From assembly GCA_002348045.1 (NCBI GenBank), contig DDYO01000210.1:1-8379 (forward strand): DNA of 8,379 nt. The letters run 5' to 3'. Below are positions 1-8,294 of the stretch, piece after piece. Every line of letters begins with the position of its first letter. Within the stretch, counting starts at the first letter, position 1. The translations under genes and the position numbers were made by a program. The notes beneath the pieces are model-generated. The model was not told the origin of the DNA. It was given only the letters and a program-made list of their open reading frames with translations, and searched no databases. This DNA is from Anaerolineales bacterium UBA2232. GTDB lineage: Bacteria > Chloroflexota > Anaerolineae > UBA2200.

Positions 1-2258
1 CCCTGAAGCTGGTTTCCCCACTCCACCTGCTGGACGTGCCGGGCCTGCTGCTGGGCAAGAGCAGCGGCTAATTGCTGGGCACCTTCCCGGGCCTGGGCCG
101 CCCGGGCGATGTCGGCAGCGATGGACCTGTTCTCCTTGTGCGCGGTCTGTAGCTCTGCCATGAGCTTGTCCACGATGGCCTGGGCCGCCCTCTCAGTCTC
201 CTGGAGCCGAGCAATGACTGCTGGCAGCTCACGCCACTCCCGTTCCTGGGCCAGCAGTCCGCCCTGGCGGCGAGCGGATCCACCGCTTAGCACCCCACTG
301 GACTGCACGACCTCACCCTGCAAGGTAACGATGCGCTGGCCGGGGGAGAGATTGGGGCGTACCCGGCGAGCAGTATCGAGATCCTCGACGATGACGACCG
401 CACCGAGGAGAAGCTTGAACGCGGCAGCATAAGCTTCGTCAAAGGTGACCAGATCCACGGCCAAGCCCAGAATGCCAGCACCCTGAGGCGGCCGGCGCGG
501 CGCTGGCGCGGTGACGGTGTCCAACGGGAGGAAGGTTGCCCAGCCGGCATTCTTGGAACGGAGCAGGGCAATGGCAGCGGATGCGTCTTCCCAGCGATGG
601 ACGACCAGGGCCTGGGCATTGGCTCCCAAGGCGGACTCGATGGCGCGTTCCAGGCGTTCGGGCACCTGAACCAAGCTGGCAACCGCGCCAATTACGCCGC
701 TGGACGTTCCCGACTGGAGAACGGTCTTGACAGCTGGATTAAGTCCGGCCATGGACTCGCGCAGGTCACGGAGCAGATCCCGGCGGTCTTCCGCGCGGTG
801 GCGCTGTCGCCTGGCTTCCTCGAAGGCAGACCGGCGCGAGTTGAGTTGACTCTCAAGGACCCTGTTCTTTTCCTCAAGCTGTTCTTGAAGGCCTTGAGCT
901 GTGACGACGGCAGCGATGGCGTCGTGCTGTTGCCGTGTGGCATCCTCGATCTTGGTTCGGAGGGCCTCAAGCTGCTGCTTGGCTTCCTCTACCTGGGTCA
1001 GTTGCCGCTCGCGCTCGGCACGAACCTGAGACAGACGCTCCTCGGTCTGTGCCAAACGGTTGCGGGCATCGGCCAACAGAGTGGTCAAGCGGTACGACTG
1101 CTCCCGCAGGCGTTCAGTCTCCGATTCGGTCCCTCGGCGAGCGGTTTCGGAGCTGCCGTTTTCCAAGCGTCGCTGGGAGAGCTCAGTTTGATGGGCACTC
1201 AGCTCAGCCAAGAGCTGCTCCAGTTCAGCTTGACCCAGAGCTTGCGCTTGCATTGCTGCCGCGCGGCGTTCCTCCCACTGAGCAATCTCGGCGCGCCTTT
1301 CCTGGAGGCGCTGTGTCAGCAAGCCAAGGCGCTCACGTGCCACGGCAAGGTCGCGGCTGTTAATCTCGGCTTGGTCGTGCAGTTCGGCACTGGTCTTGTG
1401 CCACGTGCTGAGCTGCCGGCGCAGGTGGTTCTGCTGGAAACGCGTGCTCTGCACCAACGCGTCAATCTCATGAACCCGGGCCCGGCCCAGGCTAGTTTCC
1501 TCCAGGCGTCGGAGCACCAGGGATTCGGCTTCGCTGAGTTGGACATGGACCCGTTGCCACTGGTGCCCGTACCAGATATGCAGGAGCTTCTCCAGATCGG
1601 TGGTGAGCAGTTGGCGCTCCTCGGCCCGCTTGGCCTGACGTTCCAGGTCACGCAGGCGGGGTGCGATCTCGTTTAGAATGTCCCCGAGACGCAGGGTGTT
1701 CTGGTGGGTCTCGGCCAGCTTCTGCAGGGCATCGGACCTCTTCTCCTGGTAAATGTGGATTCCCGCGGCTTCTTCCAGAAGAATCCTGCGCTCATCGGGC
1801 CTGAGGCTGAGGGCGGCGTCCACGAGGCCCTGCCCAATGACCACAAAGCCCTGACGTCCCAGGCCGGTCTTGCCGAGCAGGTCTGATACGTCGCGTAACC
1901 GCGTGCGGCTACCATTGACCAGATACTGGTTTTCGCCGGAGCGATAGGCTCGGCGAGCAATCGTCACTTCCTCAAAATCCAAGGGTAGCCAGTGGCTGCT
2001 GTTGTCCAAAGTGAGAACAGCTTCTGCCATTCCCAACTGGGCGCGCCGGCTGGTGCCAGCAAAGATCATGTCCTCCGTGCGCTTGCCGCGCAGGGCTGAA
2101 AAGCTTTGTTCACCCAGCACCCAACGCACGGCGTCAGCGACATTGGACTTGCCGCTGCCGTTTGGGCCGACGATGGCGGTGATGCCCTCGTCAAAGACAA
2201 AGTCAGTGTACGTGGCAAAGGTCTTGAAGCCGCGGAGTTCTAGTCGCTTGAGGTACAT
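1..2258 (-). CDS. smc: Chromosome segregation ATPase SMC, N-terminal head, first coiled coil and hinge (partial, runs off the left edge)
   Basis: SMC is the ATP-driven DNA-organising subunit of the bacterial condensin SMC-ScpAB, acting on the nucleoid during chromosome segregation. I translated the frame by hand; it stays open from the ATG to the window edge, giving 752 full codons. The N-terminus MYLKRLELRGFKTF is the classic SMC start and fixes the start codon. The Walker A loop GPNGSGKSN lies at residues 31-39, the Q-loop in VIGQG has Gln143, and EEAAGI marks the exit of the N-terminal head half near residue 160. A long, Glu/Gln/Arg/Leu-rich coiled coil covers about 170-510. The hinge follows, from GVIGAV (521) to the Gly-rich SGGS (658-661), and the returning coiled coil begins after it. 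The signature motif, Walker B and second head half would lie beyond the left edge. A full bacterial SMC is usually near 1,200 residues, so about two thirds is visible. No frameshift was found. Confidence 0.97.
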   Translation of the reverse strand, partial: MYLKRLELRGFKTFATYTDFVFDEGITAIVGPNGSGKSNVADAVRWVLGEQSFSALRGKRTEDMIFAGTSRRAQLGMAEAVLTLDNSSHWLPLDFEEVTIARRAYRSGENQYLVNGSRTRLRDVSDLLGKTGLGRQGFVVIGQGLVDAALSLRPDERRILLEEAAGIHIYQEKRSDALQKLAETHQNTLRLGDILNEIAPRLRDLERQAKRAEERQLLTTDLEKLLHIWYGHQWQRVHVQLSEAESLVLRRLEETSLGRARVHEIDALVQSTRFQQNHLRRQLSTWHKTSAELHDQAEINSRDLAVARERLGLLTQRLQERRAEIAQWEERRAAAMQAQALGQAELEQLLAELSAHQTELSQRRLENGSSETARRGTESETERLREQSYRLTTLLADARNRLAQTEERLSQVRAERERQLTQVEEAKQQLEALRTKIEDATRQQHDAIAAVVTAQGLQEQLEEKNRVLESQLNSRRSAFEEARRQRHRAEDRRDLLRDLRESMAGLNPAVKTVLQSGTSSGVIGAVASLVQVPERLERAIESALGANAQALVVHRWEDASAAIALLRSKNAGWATFLPLDTVTAPAPRRPPQGAGILGLAVDLVTFDEAYAAAFKLLLGAVVIVEDLDTARRVRPNLSPGQRIVTLQGEVVQSSGVLSGGSARRQGGLLAQEREWRELPAVIARLQETERAAQAIVDKLMAELQTAHKENRSIAADIARAAQAREGAQQLAAALAQQQARHVQQVEWGNQLQ

Positions 2259-2267
2259 GGCAGGCGC

Positions 2268-2296
2268 AGTATACGCGGGGTGCTCCGATGGGTCAA
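2268..2296 (-). promoter_or_regulatory. Predicted sigma-70-type promoter of smc
   Basis: On the minus strand the gap between the penicillin-binding protein gene and smc reads TTGACC (2296-2291), exactly 17 bases, then TATACT (2273-2268). Both hexamers are one mismatch from the housekeeping consensus and the spacing is optimal. The -10 box ends 9 bases before the smc ATG, so transcription would start about 0-4 bases upstream of the start codon. No Shine-Dalgarno sequence precedes the ATG. This is a sequence match only, without expression data. Confidence 0.7.
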
Positions 2297-2315
2297 GAAG
2301 AGGGTATCCCGCACG

Positions 2316-4805
2316 CTAGGGCTGGACAGTAATCTGAATCTCCTGGCTTGCCCATGACTGGCCGGTGCCGTCGCGCGCCTGTGCCACCACGCGATGCTGC
2401 CCGGGCTGAAGGACCCAGAGAACGCTGAAGGGAGGGTCGGAAAGGGTCACTATGGGCATTTCATCGACGAGTATGGTCACCTGTAGGGGCACCCCCAGCC
2501 CGATGGGGAGCGCTCTGATCTCTATCTGTTGACTGGTGGAGGGCAGGAAGGGACTGAGCCGAAAGACTTGGTTAGGCTCAGGACTGGTCAAGATCAGTTG
2601 GGGCACTAGCGCGGACGCGGCAGCGGCCGGCTGCCACTCGTCCTCGGTGGCGTAGCATGTTCCCGTAGCGTTCTGATCGTCGCGAATCCACTCCGCTGCC
2701 TCAGAAGGGAGCACGGCGCAGACCTTCTGGATCAGATCTGAGCTGGGTGTGTCTGGTCGAGCAGGCCGTCCAGTTCGCTTGTCAAAGGGCAGCAGGCGGT
2801 GAACGGTGCACTGCGTGTGGGGCTCGGTTCCCGACAGGAAGATCTCGCTACGGATGCGAGCGCAGCGGGTGCCGGGGAGTTGGCCGGATACAGCGCATAC
2901 GGCGACCTGAACCATACCCTCCGGCATCAAGAAATCCTGGCGGGCTTCGCCCTTCAGAGCTTCCTCCATAACGTCGCGCCAGATGGGCGCGGCACCCGCG
3001 ATGCCCGACACGTCCCGCATGGGTGTGTTGTCCGAGTTGCCCACCCAGACGCCGACGACCAGGTCCGGCGTGTAACCCACGGTCCAGTTGTCCCGCCAGT
3101 CGCTGGTAGTTCCGGTTTTGGCGGCGGCAGGTCGGGACAGGCTGAGAGCGCTGTGTTCGCCAAACGCCGGCAGGCGCGCCAGGTCGTCGGAGAGAATGTG
3201 GGTGATGAGGTAGCTGACGCGCTCATCCATCACGCGGATGGTAGGAGGGCTGGGTCTGCTCCACAGCAGGCGGCCGCCACTGTCCTCGACGCGGATCAGG
3301 CCGGAGGGGGTCGACAGCAGGCCGCCGTTGGCAAAACTGGCAAAGGCGGCGGTGAGTTCGATCAGGCGCACCTCACCGCCGCCCAGAGTCAGCGCCAGGC
3401 CATAGCGGTCGGCTTGGGCCAAAGAAGTGAGGCCAACCCGCTGGGCAAAGGAGACTAGTTCGGACACACCCACCTGAGCCAGGACGCTCACGGCCGGAAT
3501 GTTCAGAGACGAGCCGAGGGCCTGACGCAAGGAAACCGGTCCCCGGTACGTACCATCATAGTTAACTGGCCGGTACGCGTCGCCTTGATGGGTAATGAAG
3601 GCGCGGGGCACGTCAAGGAGCATGGAGGCAGGGGTGAAGCCTTGACTCAGGGCGAGGGCATAGGTCAGCGGTTTGATGGAAGAGCCCGGTTGGCGGGGCA
3701 TAAGGCAGACGTTGACGGCACCATCAATGGAGGCATCAAAGTAATCTGCGCTGCCCAGCATGACCAGTATGGAGCCGTCTGTGGGATCGAGAGCGATGAC
3801 GGCGGCGTTGGATACATCATGACCGGGACCGCCCGCAAACGGCGCATTTAGGGATTGGAGATGGCTTGCGGCCAGGGCCTGCGATCTCTCCTGCAAGTCA
3901 ATGTCCAGGGAAGTGTAGACGCGCAGGCCCCTGGTCAGGATGGCCTCCTCACCCAGCAGCTCACGGAGTTGTTCCCAGATGTACATCACAAAGTGGGGAG
4001 CACGGATAGGAAACGCTGCGGAAGCGAGGTCCAGGGGTTCCTTGGCAGCCGCCGCTGCCTGCTGCTCGTCTATGAAGGCGTTGCGGGTCATCAGCTCAAG
4101 TACCACCTCGCGCCGGGCGAGGGCGGCCTGAGGATACGTCAGAGGGTCGTACAGGGCCGGCGCTTGCGGCAAGCCGGCGAGCAGCGCGCACTGGGCGATG
4201 TTGAGCTCCTGGACCGAGCGGCCAAAGTAGCCGCGGGCCGCGGCCTCAACGCCATAGGATAGATGGCCATAGTAGGTTTGATTAAGGTAGAGCTCGAGGA
4301 TGTGGTCTTTGGTGAAGGTTGTCGCCAAGCGGTAGGCCAGAATTGACTCGCGCAATTTGCGGACGAGGGTGCGTTCACCACGTTCTTCAGGCGATAGGAG
4401 GAGGTTTCGGGCGACCTGCTGGGTAATGGTGCTCCCTCCTGAAAGGATCTCTCCTCCCCTGAAGTTGATCCAGGCAGCGCGGACGATGGCACGGACATCG
4501 ACGCCGGGATTAGTGTAGAAACTGGCGTCTTCGGTGGCGACTGTGGCCTGCCGCAGCGTCAGGGGGATGTCACCGATGGGCACCGGCTGATGGCGGCCAG
4601 CCAGGGGGTCGAGGATCTCGTACAGGATTCGACCGTGGCGGTCAAAGATCGTGGTGCTCGGTGACTGCACCGTATCTTCCAGGTGGCCCAGGGACGGGAG
4701 ACCCATGCAGAGCCACAGTGCTGCGGCCGTCGCCAACAGGAGGCCGACAAGCAACACCGAGCCGATCCTGAGTATCCATCGGGAGTGACCGCTGCACACC
4801 CTCAT
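2316..4805 (-). CDS. Class A penicillin-binding protein (bifunctional peptidoglycan glycosyltransferase/transpeptidase, PBP1A/1C-like)
   Basis: This 829-residue enzyme polymerises lipid II into glycan strands and cross-links them on the outer face of the cytoplasmic membrane. A single membrane anchor spans about residues 11-34. The glycosyltransferase domain (about 55-240) shows the catalytic Glu92 in TEDASFY, GGSTITQQ at 123-130, KLRE at 150-153 and ELYLNQ at 171-176. The transpeptidase domain (about 330-620) has the SxxK nucleophile Ser375 (SSIK), the SxN motif Ser433-Leu-Asn435, and KTGTT at 563-567. A linker with three cysteines (637, 648, 666) around SGQLP and GTEP follows, as in PBP1C-type proteins, with further Cys at 696 and 717. 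Residues about 735-828 form a beta-rich domain resembling the BiPBP_C family. All catalytic residues are present, so it should be active. The start has only a weak GAGGG about 10 bases upstream. It begins 67 bases after the CPBP protease gene, and smc follows. Confidence 0.95.
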   Translation of the reverse strand: MRVCSGHSRWILRIGSVLLVGLLLATAAALWLCMGLPSLGHLEDTVQSPSTTIFDRHGRILYEILDPLAGRHQPVPIGDIPLTLRQATVATEDASFYTNPGVDVRAIVRAAWINFRGGEILSGGSTITQQVARNLLLSPEERGERTLVRKLRESILAYRLATTFTKDHILELYLNQTYYGHLSYGVEAAARGYFGRSVQELNIAQCALLAGLPQAPALYDPLTYPQAALARREVVLELMTRNAFIDEQQAAAAAKEPLDLASAAFPIRAPHFVMYIWEQLRELLGEEAILTRGLRVYTSLDIDLQERSQALAASHLQSLNAPFAGGPGHDVSNAAVIALDPTDGSILVMLGSADYFDASIDGAVNVCLMPRQPGSSIKPLTYALALSQGFTPASMLLDVPRAFITHQGDAYRPVNYDGTYRGPVSLRQALGSSLNIPAVSVLAQVGVSELVSFAQRVGLTSLAQADRYGLALTLGGGEVRLIELTAAFASFANGGLLSTPSGLIRVEDSGGRLLWSRPSPPTIRVMDERVSYLITHILSDDLARLPAFGEHSALSLSRPAAAKTGTTSDWRDNWTVGYTPDLVVGVWVGNSDNTPMRDVSGIAGAAPIWRDVMEEALKGEARQDFLMPEGMVQVAVCAVSGQLPGTRCARIRSEIFLSGTEPHTQCTVHRLLPFDKRTGRPARPDTPSSDLIQKVCAVLPSEAAEWIRDDQNATGTCYATEDEWQPAAAASALVPQLILTSPEPNQVFRLSPFLPSTSQQIEIRALPIGLGVPLQVTILVDEMPIVTLSDPPFSVLWVLQPGQHRVVAQARDGTGQSWASQEIQITVQP

Positions 4806-4872
4806 CAGACCCCAACCCTCACACTGATTAAGCGCACACTCAGAGGACGTCGGCCGCTCTGCCCTGGTTCCT

Positions 4873-5613
4873 CTAGACCGTGGCCGACGCCAGCAGGCTC
4901 GCGACCAACAAGGCGGCTGTGTTGGTCAAAACGTGGAGGGCGATCGCTGGCCAGATGGAGCCCGTGTACTCGTACAGCAGGGCAAAAAGCGCACCCAGCA
5001 CAAAGAGGGGCGGCATGGTCGTGGGCAGAAGGTGGGCCGCGGAAAATAGAGCAGCGCTTGCTAGCACCGCCCATGGTACTGACAGGCGCGACCGCAAGCC
5101 GGCATAGACAAAGCCTCGGAAGAAGGCCTCCTCTGCCAAGGGAGCGATGAGCCCGGCGGACAGGAGCAGGATGGGCAGGCTGAAGCCCTGGCTGCCCAAG
5201 AGAGGCGCGAGGTCTGGTTGGGCCTGAAGCCCAAAGGGAGCCAGCACGAGGCTCCACAACAGATTAAAGCCCATGGAAAAGGCCATCGACAGGCCGGCAA
5301 GGGTGAGGGCTGGAACGAGGCGAAAGGAACGAAATCCAACTGAGGTCCAATCGGTGCGGTGTTTGCGAACACCCAGGTACCAGACCGGGACGAACAGAGC
5401 CACCTCGCCCAACAGAACAAGGCTGGTCGGGAGGTTGTCGAGACCTCGCACCGGAAAAGCTTGCAGGACGCCGAGCAGCACAACCAGCGCAAAGGTCAGG
5501 ACAGGCACGAGCGCAGCGGCCATGAGCAGTCCAAGTATCACGTCGCGGACACCCCACGGTACGAACAGCCGTGAAGGCTGACGACCGGAACCTTGATTGG
5601 CTAGGTCACTCAT
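4873..5613 (-). CDS. CPBP-family intramembrane metalloprotease (Abi/Rce1-like)
   Basis: This is a 246-residue multi-pass membrane protein. Hydrophobic stretches occupy roughly 24-50, 63-80, 100-124, 145-160, 180-193, 202-214 and 220-242. The three signatures of the CPBP (Rce1/Abi) family are all present: EExxxR as Glu161-Glu162 to Arg166, FxxxH as Phe190 to His194, and HxxxN as His227 to Asn231. Characterised relatives cleave CAAX proteins (Rce1) or are linked to bacteriocin self-immunity, but substrates of most bacterial members are unknown and none can be named here. The ATG is preceded by AGGAG with a 6-base spacer, which supports this start. It lies 132 bases after thrC and 67 bases before the penicillin-binding protein gene, so it may be read with either neighbour. 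Nothing ties it functionally to them. Confidence 0.92.
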   Translation of the reverse strand: MSDLANQGSGRQPSRLFVPWGVRDVILGLLMAAALVPVLTFALVVLLGVLQAFPVRGLDNLPTSLVLLGEVALFVPVWYLGVRKHRTDWTSVGFRSFRLVPALTLAGLSMAFSMGFNLLWSLVLAPFGLQAQPDLAPLLGSQGFSLPILLLSAGLIAPLAEEAFFRGFVYAGLRSRLSVPWAVLASAALFSAAHLLPTTMPPLFVLGALFALLYEYTGSIWPAIALHVLTNTAALLVASLLASATV

Positions 5614-5619
5614 TTAGAG

Positions 5620-5624
5620 CTCCT
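5620..5624 (-). promoter_or_regulatory. Ribosome binding site of the CPBP protease gene
   Basis: AGGAG on the minus strand with six bases (CTCTAA) before the ATG at 5613. This is good Shine-Dalgarno complementarity and decides the start codon. Confidence 0.7.
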
Positions 5625-5681
5625 AACGGCACTCCAACGACTCGCCACAAAGCGCGATATGCCCCGACGCACGGGAGCAAT

Positions 5682-5744
5682 GGATCGTCACCGAGTGAGG
5701 CCAAGGTCGGCAGGCGCCCATGTAGGACCGCACGGACGGTCACC
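5682..5744 (-). repeat. Imperfect 11-base direct repeat in the thrC-CPBP gap
   Basis: On the minus strand GGTGACCGTCC (5744-5734) recurs as GGTGACGATCC (5692-5682), 9 of 11 bases identical, with start points 52 bases apart. The first copy lies right after the thrC stop. It could be a protein-binding pair or chance. The rest of the 132-base gap shows no convincing promoter, hairpin followed by a T-run, or small gene apart from the Shine-Dalgarno of the next gene. Confidence 0.2.
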
Positions 5745-5745
5745 A

Positions 5746-7080
5746 TCAACGGCGCCCGCGGCCGTGCCGCTCGATGGCCTGGCTCACGGCTGCAGCGCTG
5801 GCTGTCACATGGACGGGCGGGTTGGCGTGGCGGGAGATGACGTCGGGCAACTCACCCTCGTGATATCTTACTTTGAAATCGGTGAACTTGAGCCCGTGGG
5901 CGGTGGACACTACCACGACTTGGTGCTCGGGAAGAATCACGCCACTGCGCACCAGCTTCGCCAGGGCAGCCAGGGCCACTGCGGTCTGGGGGCAGGCATA
6001 CAGGCCGCGAAGGTCCGATCGAGCGGCCGCATCGGCAAGCTCATCCTCGCTGGCCTGCTCGACCACGCCATTCACGGCGCGAAGGGCCCTGACCGCCCGT
6101 TCAAAACTCACCGGCGCCCCGATCTGGATGGCGGTCGCAGAGGTGGGCCGTGCTTGCTGTGGCTCGAAGGCGTCAAACCCGCGCAGGAAGCTGCGATAGA
6201 GAGGGTTGGCTCGCTCGGACTGGGCACAAGCAATGCGGGGCACCCGATCGACCAGGCCGAGGTCACGCAACATGAGAAAGCCCCTGGCCAGGGCGCTGGC
6301 GTTGCCGAGGTTGCCGGAGGGGATAACGACCCAATCGGGAACGGTCCATCCCAACTGCTGGGCGATCTCGATGGCTACGGTCTTTTGCCCTTCGATGCGA
6401 AGTGGGTTCATCGAGTTGGCCAGGTAGATGCTTGGATCGGTGGTGACGTCCTGGACCACCTGCATGCAGCCGTCAAAGTCTGTATCGAGCACGAGCACCA
6501 GGGCTCCGTTGGCGATGGGCTGAATGAGCTGGGCGGTGGAGATCTTGCCTCGGGGGAGGAGGATCACGGCCTGCAAACCCGCGGCGGCGCAGTATGCAGC
6601 GAGGGCTGCCGACGTATCACCGGTAGAGGCGCAGGCGACGGCGCGAATAGGCTTGCCATCCGCTACCATCTGACGTACAACCGAGACCAGCACTGTCATG
6701 CCCAGGTCCTTGAAGGACCCGGTATGACTGGTTCCGCACTGCTTGACCCACAGCTCTTTGAGGCCCAGATCGCGGGCCAGGGCCTGAGTGGGCAGCAGGG
6801 GAGTGCGTCCTTCCCCCAACGAGACAATGCTGTCCAGGCGCAGTTGGGGGCACACCCACTCCACCTTGCCCCAGACACCGCTCGTGTCTGGCCACTGGGC
6901 GCTGGCGAAGCGTTTCTCGAACAACTCCTTCCACTGGGCGGCTGTGGTTCCGCGCAGCGCACCCAGGTCATGTTCGACATCCAGCAGGCTGCCGCAACGC
7001 TCACAGCGGTAGATCACATCAAAGATGGAGTAGCGGCCCGGGCAGCCTCGCCCGCACTGGAGCCAACTCCCGGCGCTCAT
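5746..7080 (-). CDS. thrC: Threonine synthase (PLP-dependent)
   Basis: This enzyme converts O-phosphohomoserine to threonine and phosphate, the last step of threonine synthesis, in the cytoplasm. The 444 residues start with a short zinc-ribbon-like segment: Cys9-x3-Cys13 and Cys26-x2-Cys29. Many threonine synthases have such a segment, although C-x2-C is the commoner first pair. The fold-type II PLP core follows. SLGEGRTPL is at 87-95, the Schiff-base lysine is Lys124 in [16 protein letters not shown] is at 151-158, and the phosphate-binding loop GNLGN is at 256-260. STAHGLKF (392-399) matches the C-terminal conserved segment. Length is normal for the family. The start overlaps the upstream stop as ATGA (7080-7077) and lacks its own Shine-Dalgarno sequence, so translation is probably coupled to the HAD-like gene. 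PLP relatives such as cysteate synthase or threonine dehydratase are less likely, given the zinc segment, the SFKD context and the aspartate kinase neighbour. Confidence 0.93.
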   Translation of the reverse strand: MSAGSWLQCGRGCPGRYSIFDVIYRCERCGSLLDVEHDLGALRGTTAAQWKELFEKRFASAQWPDTSGVWGKVEWVCPQLRLDSIVSLGEGRTPLLPTQALARDLGLKELWVKQCGTSHTGSFKDLGMTVLVSVVRQMVADGKPIRAVACASTGDTSAALAAYCAAAGLQAVILLPRGKISTAQLIQPIANGALVLVLDTDFDGCMQVVQDVTTDPSIYLANSMNPLRIEGQKTVAIEIAQQLGWTVPDWVVIPSGNLGNASALARGFLMLRDLGLVDRVPRIACAQSERANPLYRSFLRGFDAFEPQQARPTSATAIQIGAPVSFERAVRALRAVNGVVEQASEDELADAAARSDLRGLYACPQTAVALAALAKLVRSGVILPEHQVVVVSTAHGLKFTDFKVRYHEGELPDVISRHANPPVHVTASAAAVSQAIERHGRGRR

Positions 7081-8294
7081 GGAGTCAGGCCAACCATATG
7101 AGCCTCCACGTGGTGAAGGGGCTGGTAGCCGCGGGCGGCAAGGTCCGGTGTGGGCAACGCCGCTTCATCGGGTTTGTCGGACAGCCCGAACAGCAGTGCT
7201 CCCCGGCCCTGCCAGAGCTCCGCCACCTGGCGTACTTCATGGGTGATGACGATCTTGTCGCGGAGCAGCAAAGCCGTGTCCATGGCGTCGTCGGAAGCGG
7301 ACATGTGGTGCACGGTGGCAAGGTACTCGTTACGCCGGAACGCCTTGAAGGGCGTGGGATCCCCCTCCTTGACGAGGTCGAGTATTTGGTGGTGAATGCC
7401 AGCGAGGGCGGCCGACATCAGGGCTGACCGCGCATCGACAGCATGGATGAACTGATCGAACGATTGTAGTGACCCACCCTGAATGTCCGACACCAGGTCG
7501 TCCAAGGTGACGAGGCCGGAGCCCAGCACTAGGCAGATGTATGCGAGATAGTCCTGGTTATCGGCGGTGAACGGGTGGAATTCGGCCGTATTGAGGCGCT
7601 CGTAGGCGGCCAGGAACTCTGGTGCGCAGAAGGAGTCGCCTAGTAGATCAGAGACCGTAGTGCGCACAGCATCGACTCGCGCCCGGTCGATGACCCGGTC
7701 GTTGCGACCGCGGGCACCTATGGCGGTCTTATCGATGTCGATCACCACCGCGGTGTGCTCATCCACCCCCATACCGACCTTGGCAGCGAGTTCGGCAAAG
7801 GCAAAGACGGCATCCCAGCGGCCGCCGGTGTAGATGGCTGCCGGCCCCCCCTGGTTCTGCTCCAGCGATGGCGGTCCCTGCCGTTCAGCGCCGATGAAGG
7901 CCATGCCAGACCAGCCGGTGACCCGGCACAGGTTAGCAAAGGCCGTTCCATCGCTCAGGCGAGTATCACCGAGGTATAGCAGGTAGCGGATGGGTGCGGA
8001 TGGCGCATCGAAGGACCGTGCAATGCGCAAGAGCTCGGCAACGACCACAGCATAGCCGTCCTCATTCTTGCGGGGTATGCGAACGTCGGCGATGCCCAGG
8101 CGCTGGCGGACCTCCGACAGGCCGGGAAGGCGAGGATCGCAAGGCGAAACGTTGCGATAGATCAGGCAGTTGCCCAAGAAGTTCCGCAGCGAACCACGGC
8201 CCCATCCGCGCATCGTGTTGGGCTCGGACGTTGGGGCAGGCCGTTGGTCGAACGAGGCGCTTGAGGTTCTGCCGGGGTGTTCAGAACCCTCCAT
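7077..8294 (-). CDS. HAD-superfamily-like protein with apparently permuted motif order, between aspartate kinase and thrC
   Basis: I do not recognise this 405-residue protein as a named family, but it carries HAD phosphohydrolase/phosphotransferase motifs. [10 protein letters not shown] (183-192) matches motif I, with Asp186 and Asp188 in DxDxT. LLFGLS before DKP ends a hydrophobic strand at Ser372, as in motif II. The motif III and IV equivalents do not follow; they lie at the N-terminus instead. Lys76 (RIPRK) is followed 33 residues later by [10 protein letters not shown], a GDxxxxD motif IV with Asp110 and Asp115. Canonical HAD spacing from motif III Lys to motif IV is similar. Residues 205-345, between motifs I and II, are mostly helical and would be the cap. 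The first ~50 residues are Pro/Ser/Arg-rich and unmatched. The ATG at 8294 is supported by a strong AGGAGGTG; the internal Met28 (8213) has no such site. It overlaps the upstream gene by 14 bases and thrC by 4. A Mg-dependent phosphatase or phosphotransferase is plausible; the substrate is unknown. Confidence 0.7.
   Translation of the reverse strand: MEGSEHPGRTSSASFDQRPAPTSEPNTMRGWGRGSLRNFLGNCLIYRNVSPCDPRLPGLSEVRQRLGIADVRIPRKNEDGYAVVVAELLRIARSFDAPSAPIRYLLYLGDTRLSDGTAFANLCRVTGWSGMAFIGAERQGPPSLEQNQGGPAAIYTGGRWDAVFAFAELAAKVGMGVDEHTAVVIDIDKTAIGARGRNDRVIDRARVDAVRTTVSDLLGDSFCAPEFLAAYERLNTAEFHPFTADNQDYLAYICLVLGSGLVTLDDLVSDIQGGSLQSFDQFIHAVDARSALMSAALAGIHHQILDLVKEGDPTPFKAFRRNEYLATVHHMSASDDAMDTALLLRDKIVITHEVRQVAELWQGRGALLFGLSDKPDEAALPTPDLAARGYQPLHHVEAHMVGLTP

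Noticed and set aside
597..1676. A 359-codon open frame on the plus strand inside smc
   Set aside because: It mirrors the SMC coiled coil, whose Glu/Gln/Leu-rich codons give Leu-rich antisense translation. It shows no motif, and the minus frame is continuous SMC.
2799..3458. A 219-codon plus-strand frame inside the penicillin-binding protein gene
   Set aside because: It is antisense to the intact transpeptidase domain and has low-complexity Gly/Ala/Arg content and no recognisable family.
4842..4874. Inverted repeat AGAGGA/TCCTCT between the CPBP and PBP genes as a terminator
   Set aside because: Only a 6-base stem with a 21-base loop and no T-run after it; it also overlaps the stop codon of the CPBP gene. 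Not a convincing intrinsic terminator.
5670..5725. Weak hairpins (for example CCCG/CGGG and CCGA/TCGG) in the thrC-CPBP gap
   Set aside because: Stems of four or five bases, no following T-run, and expected by chance at this GC content.
5659..7101. A 480-codon open frame on the plus strand antisense to all of thrC
   Set aside because: The opposite frame encodes threonine synthase with all catalytic motifs. Long antisense frames are expected from GC-rich codon bias, and this translation is Gly/His-rich with no recognisable domain.
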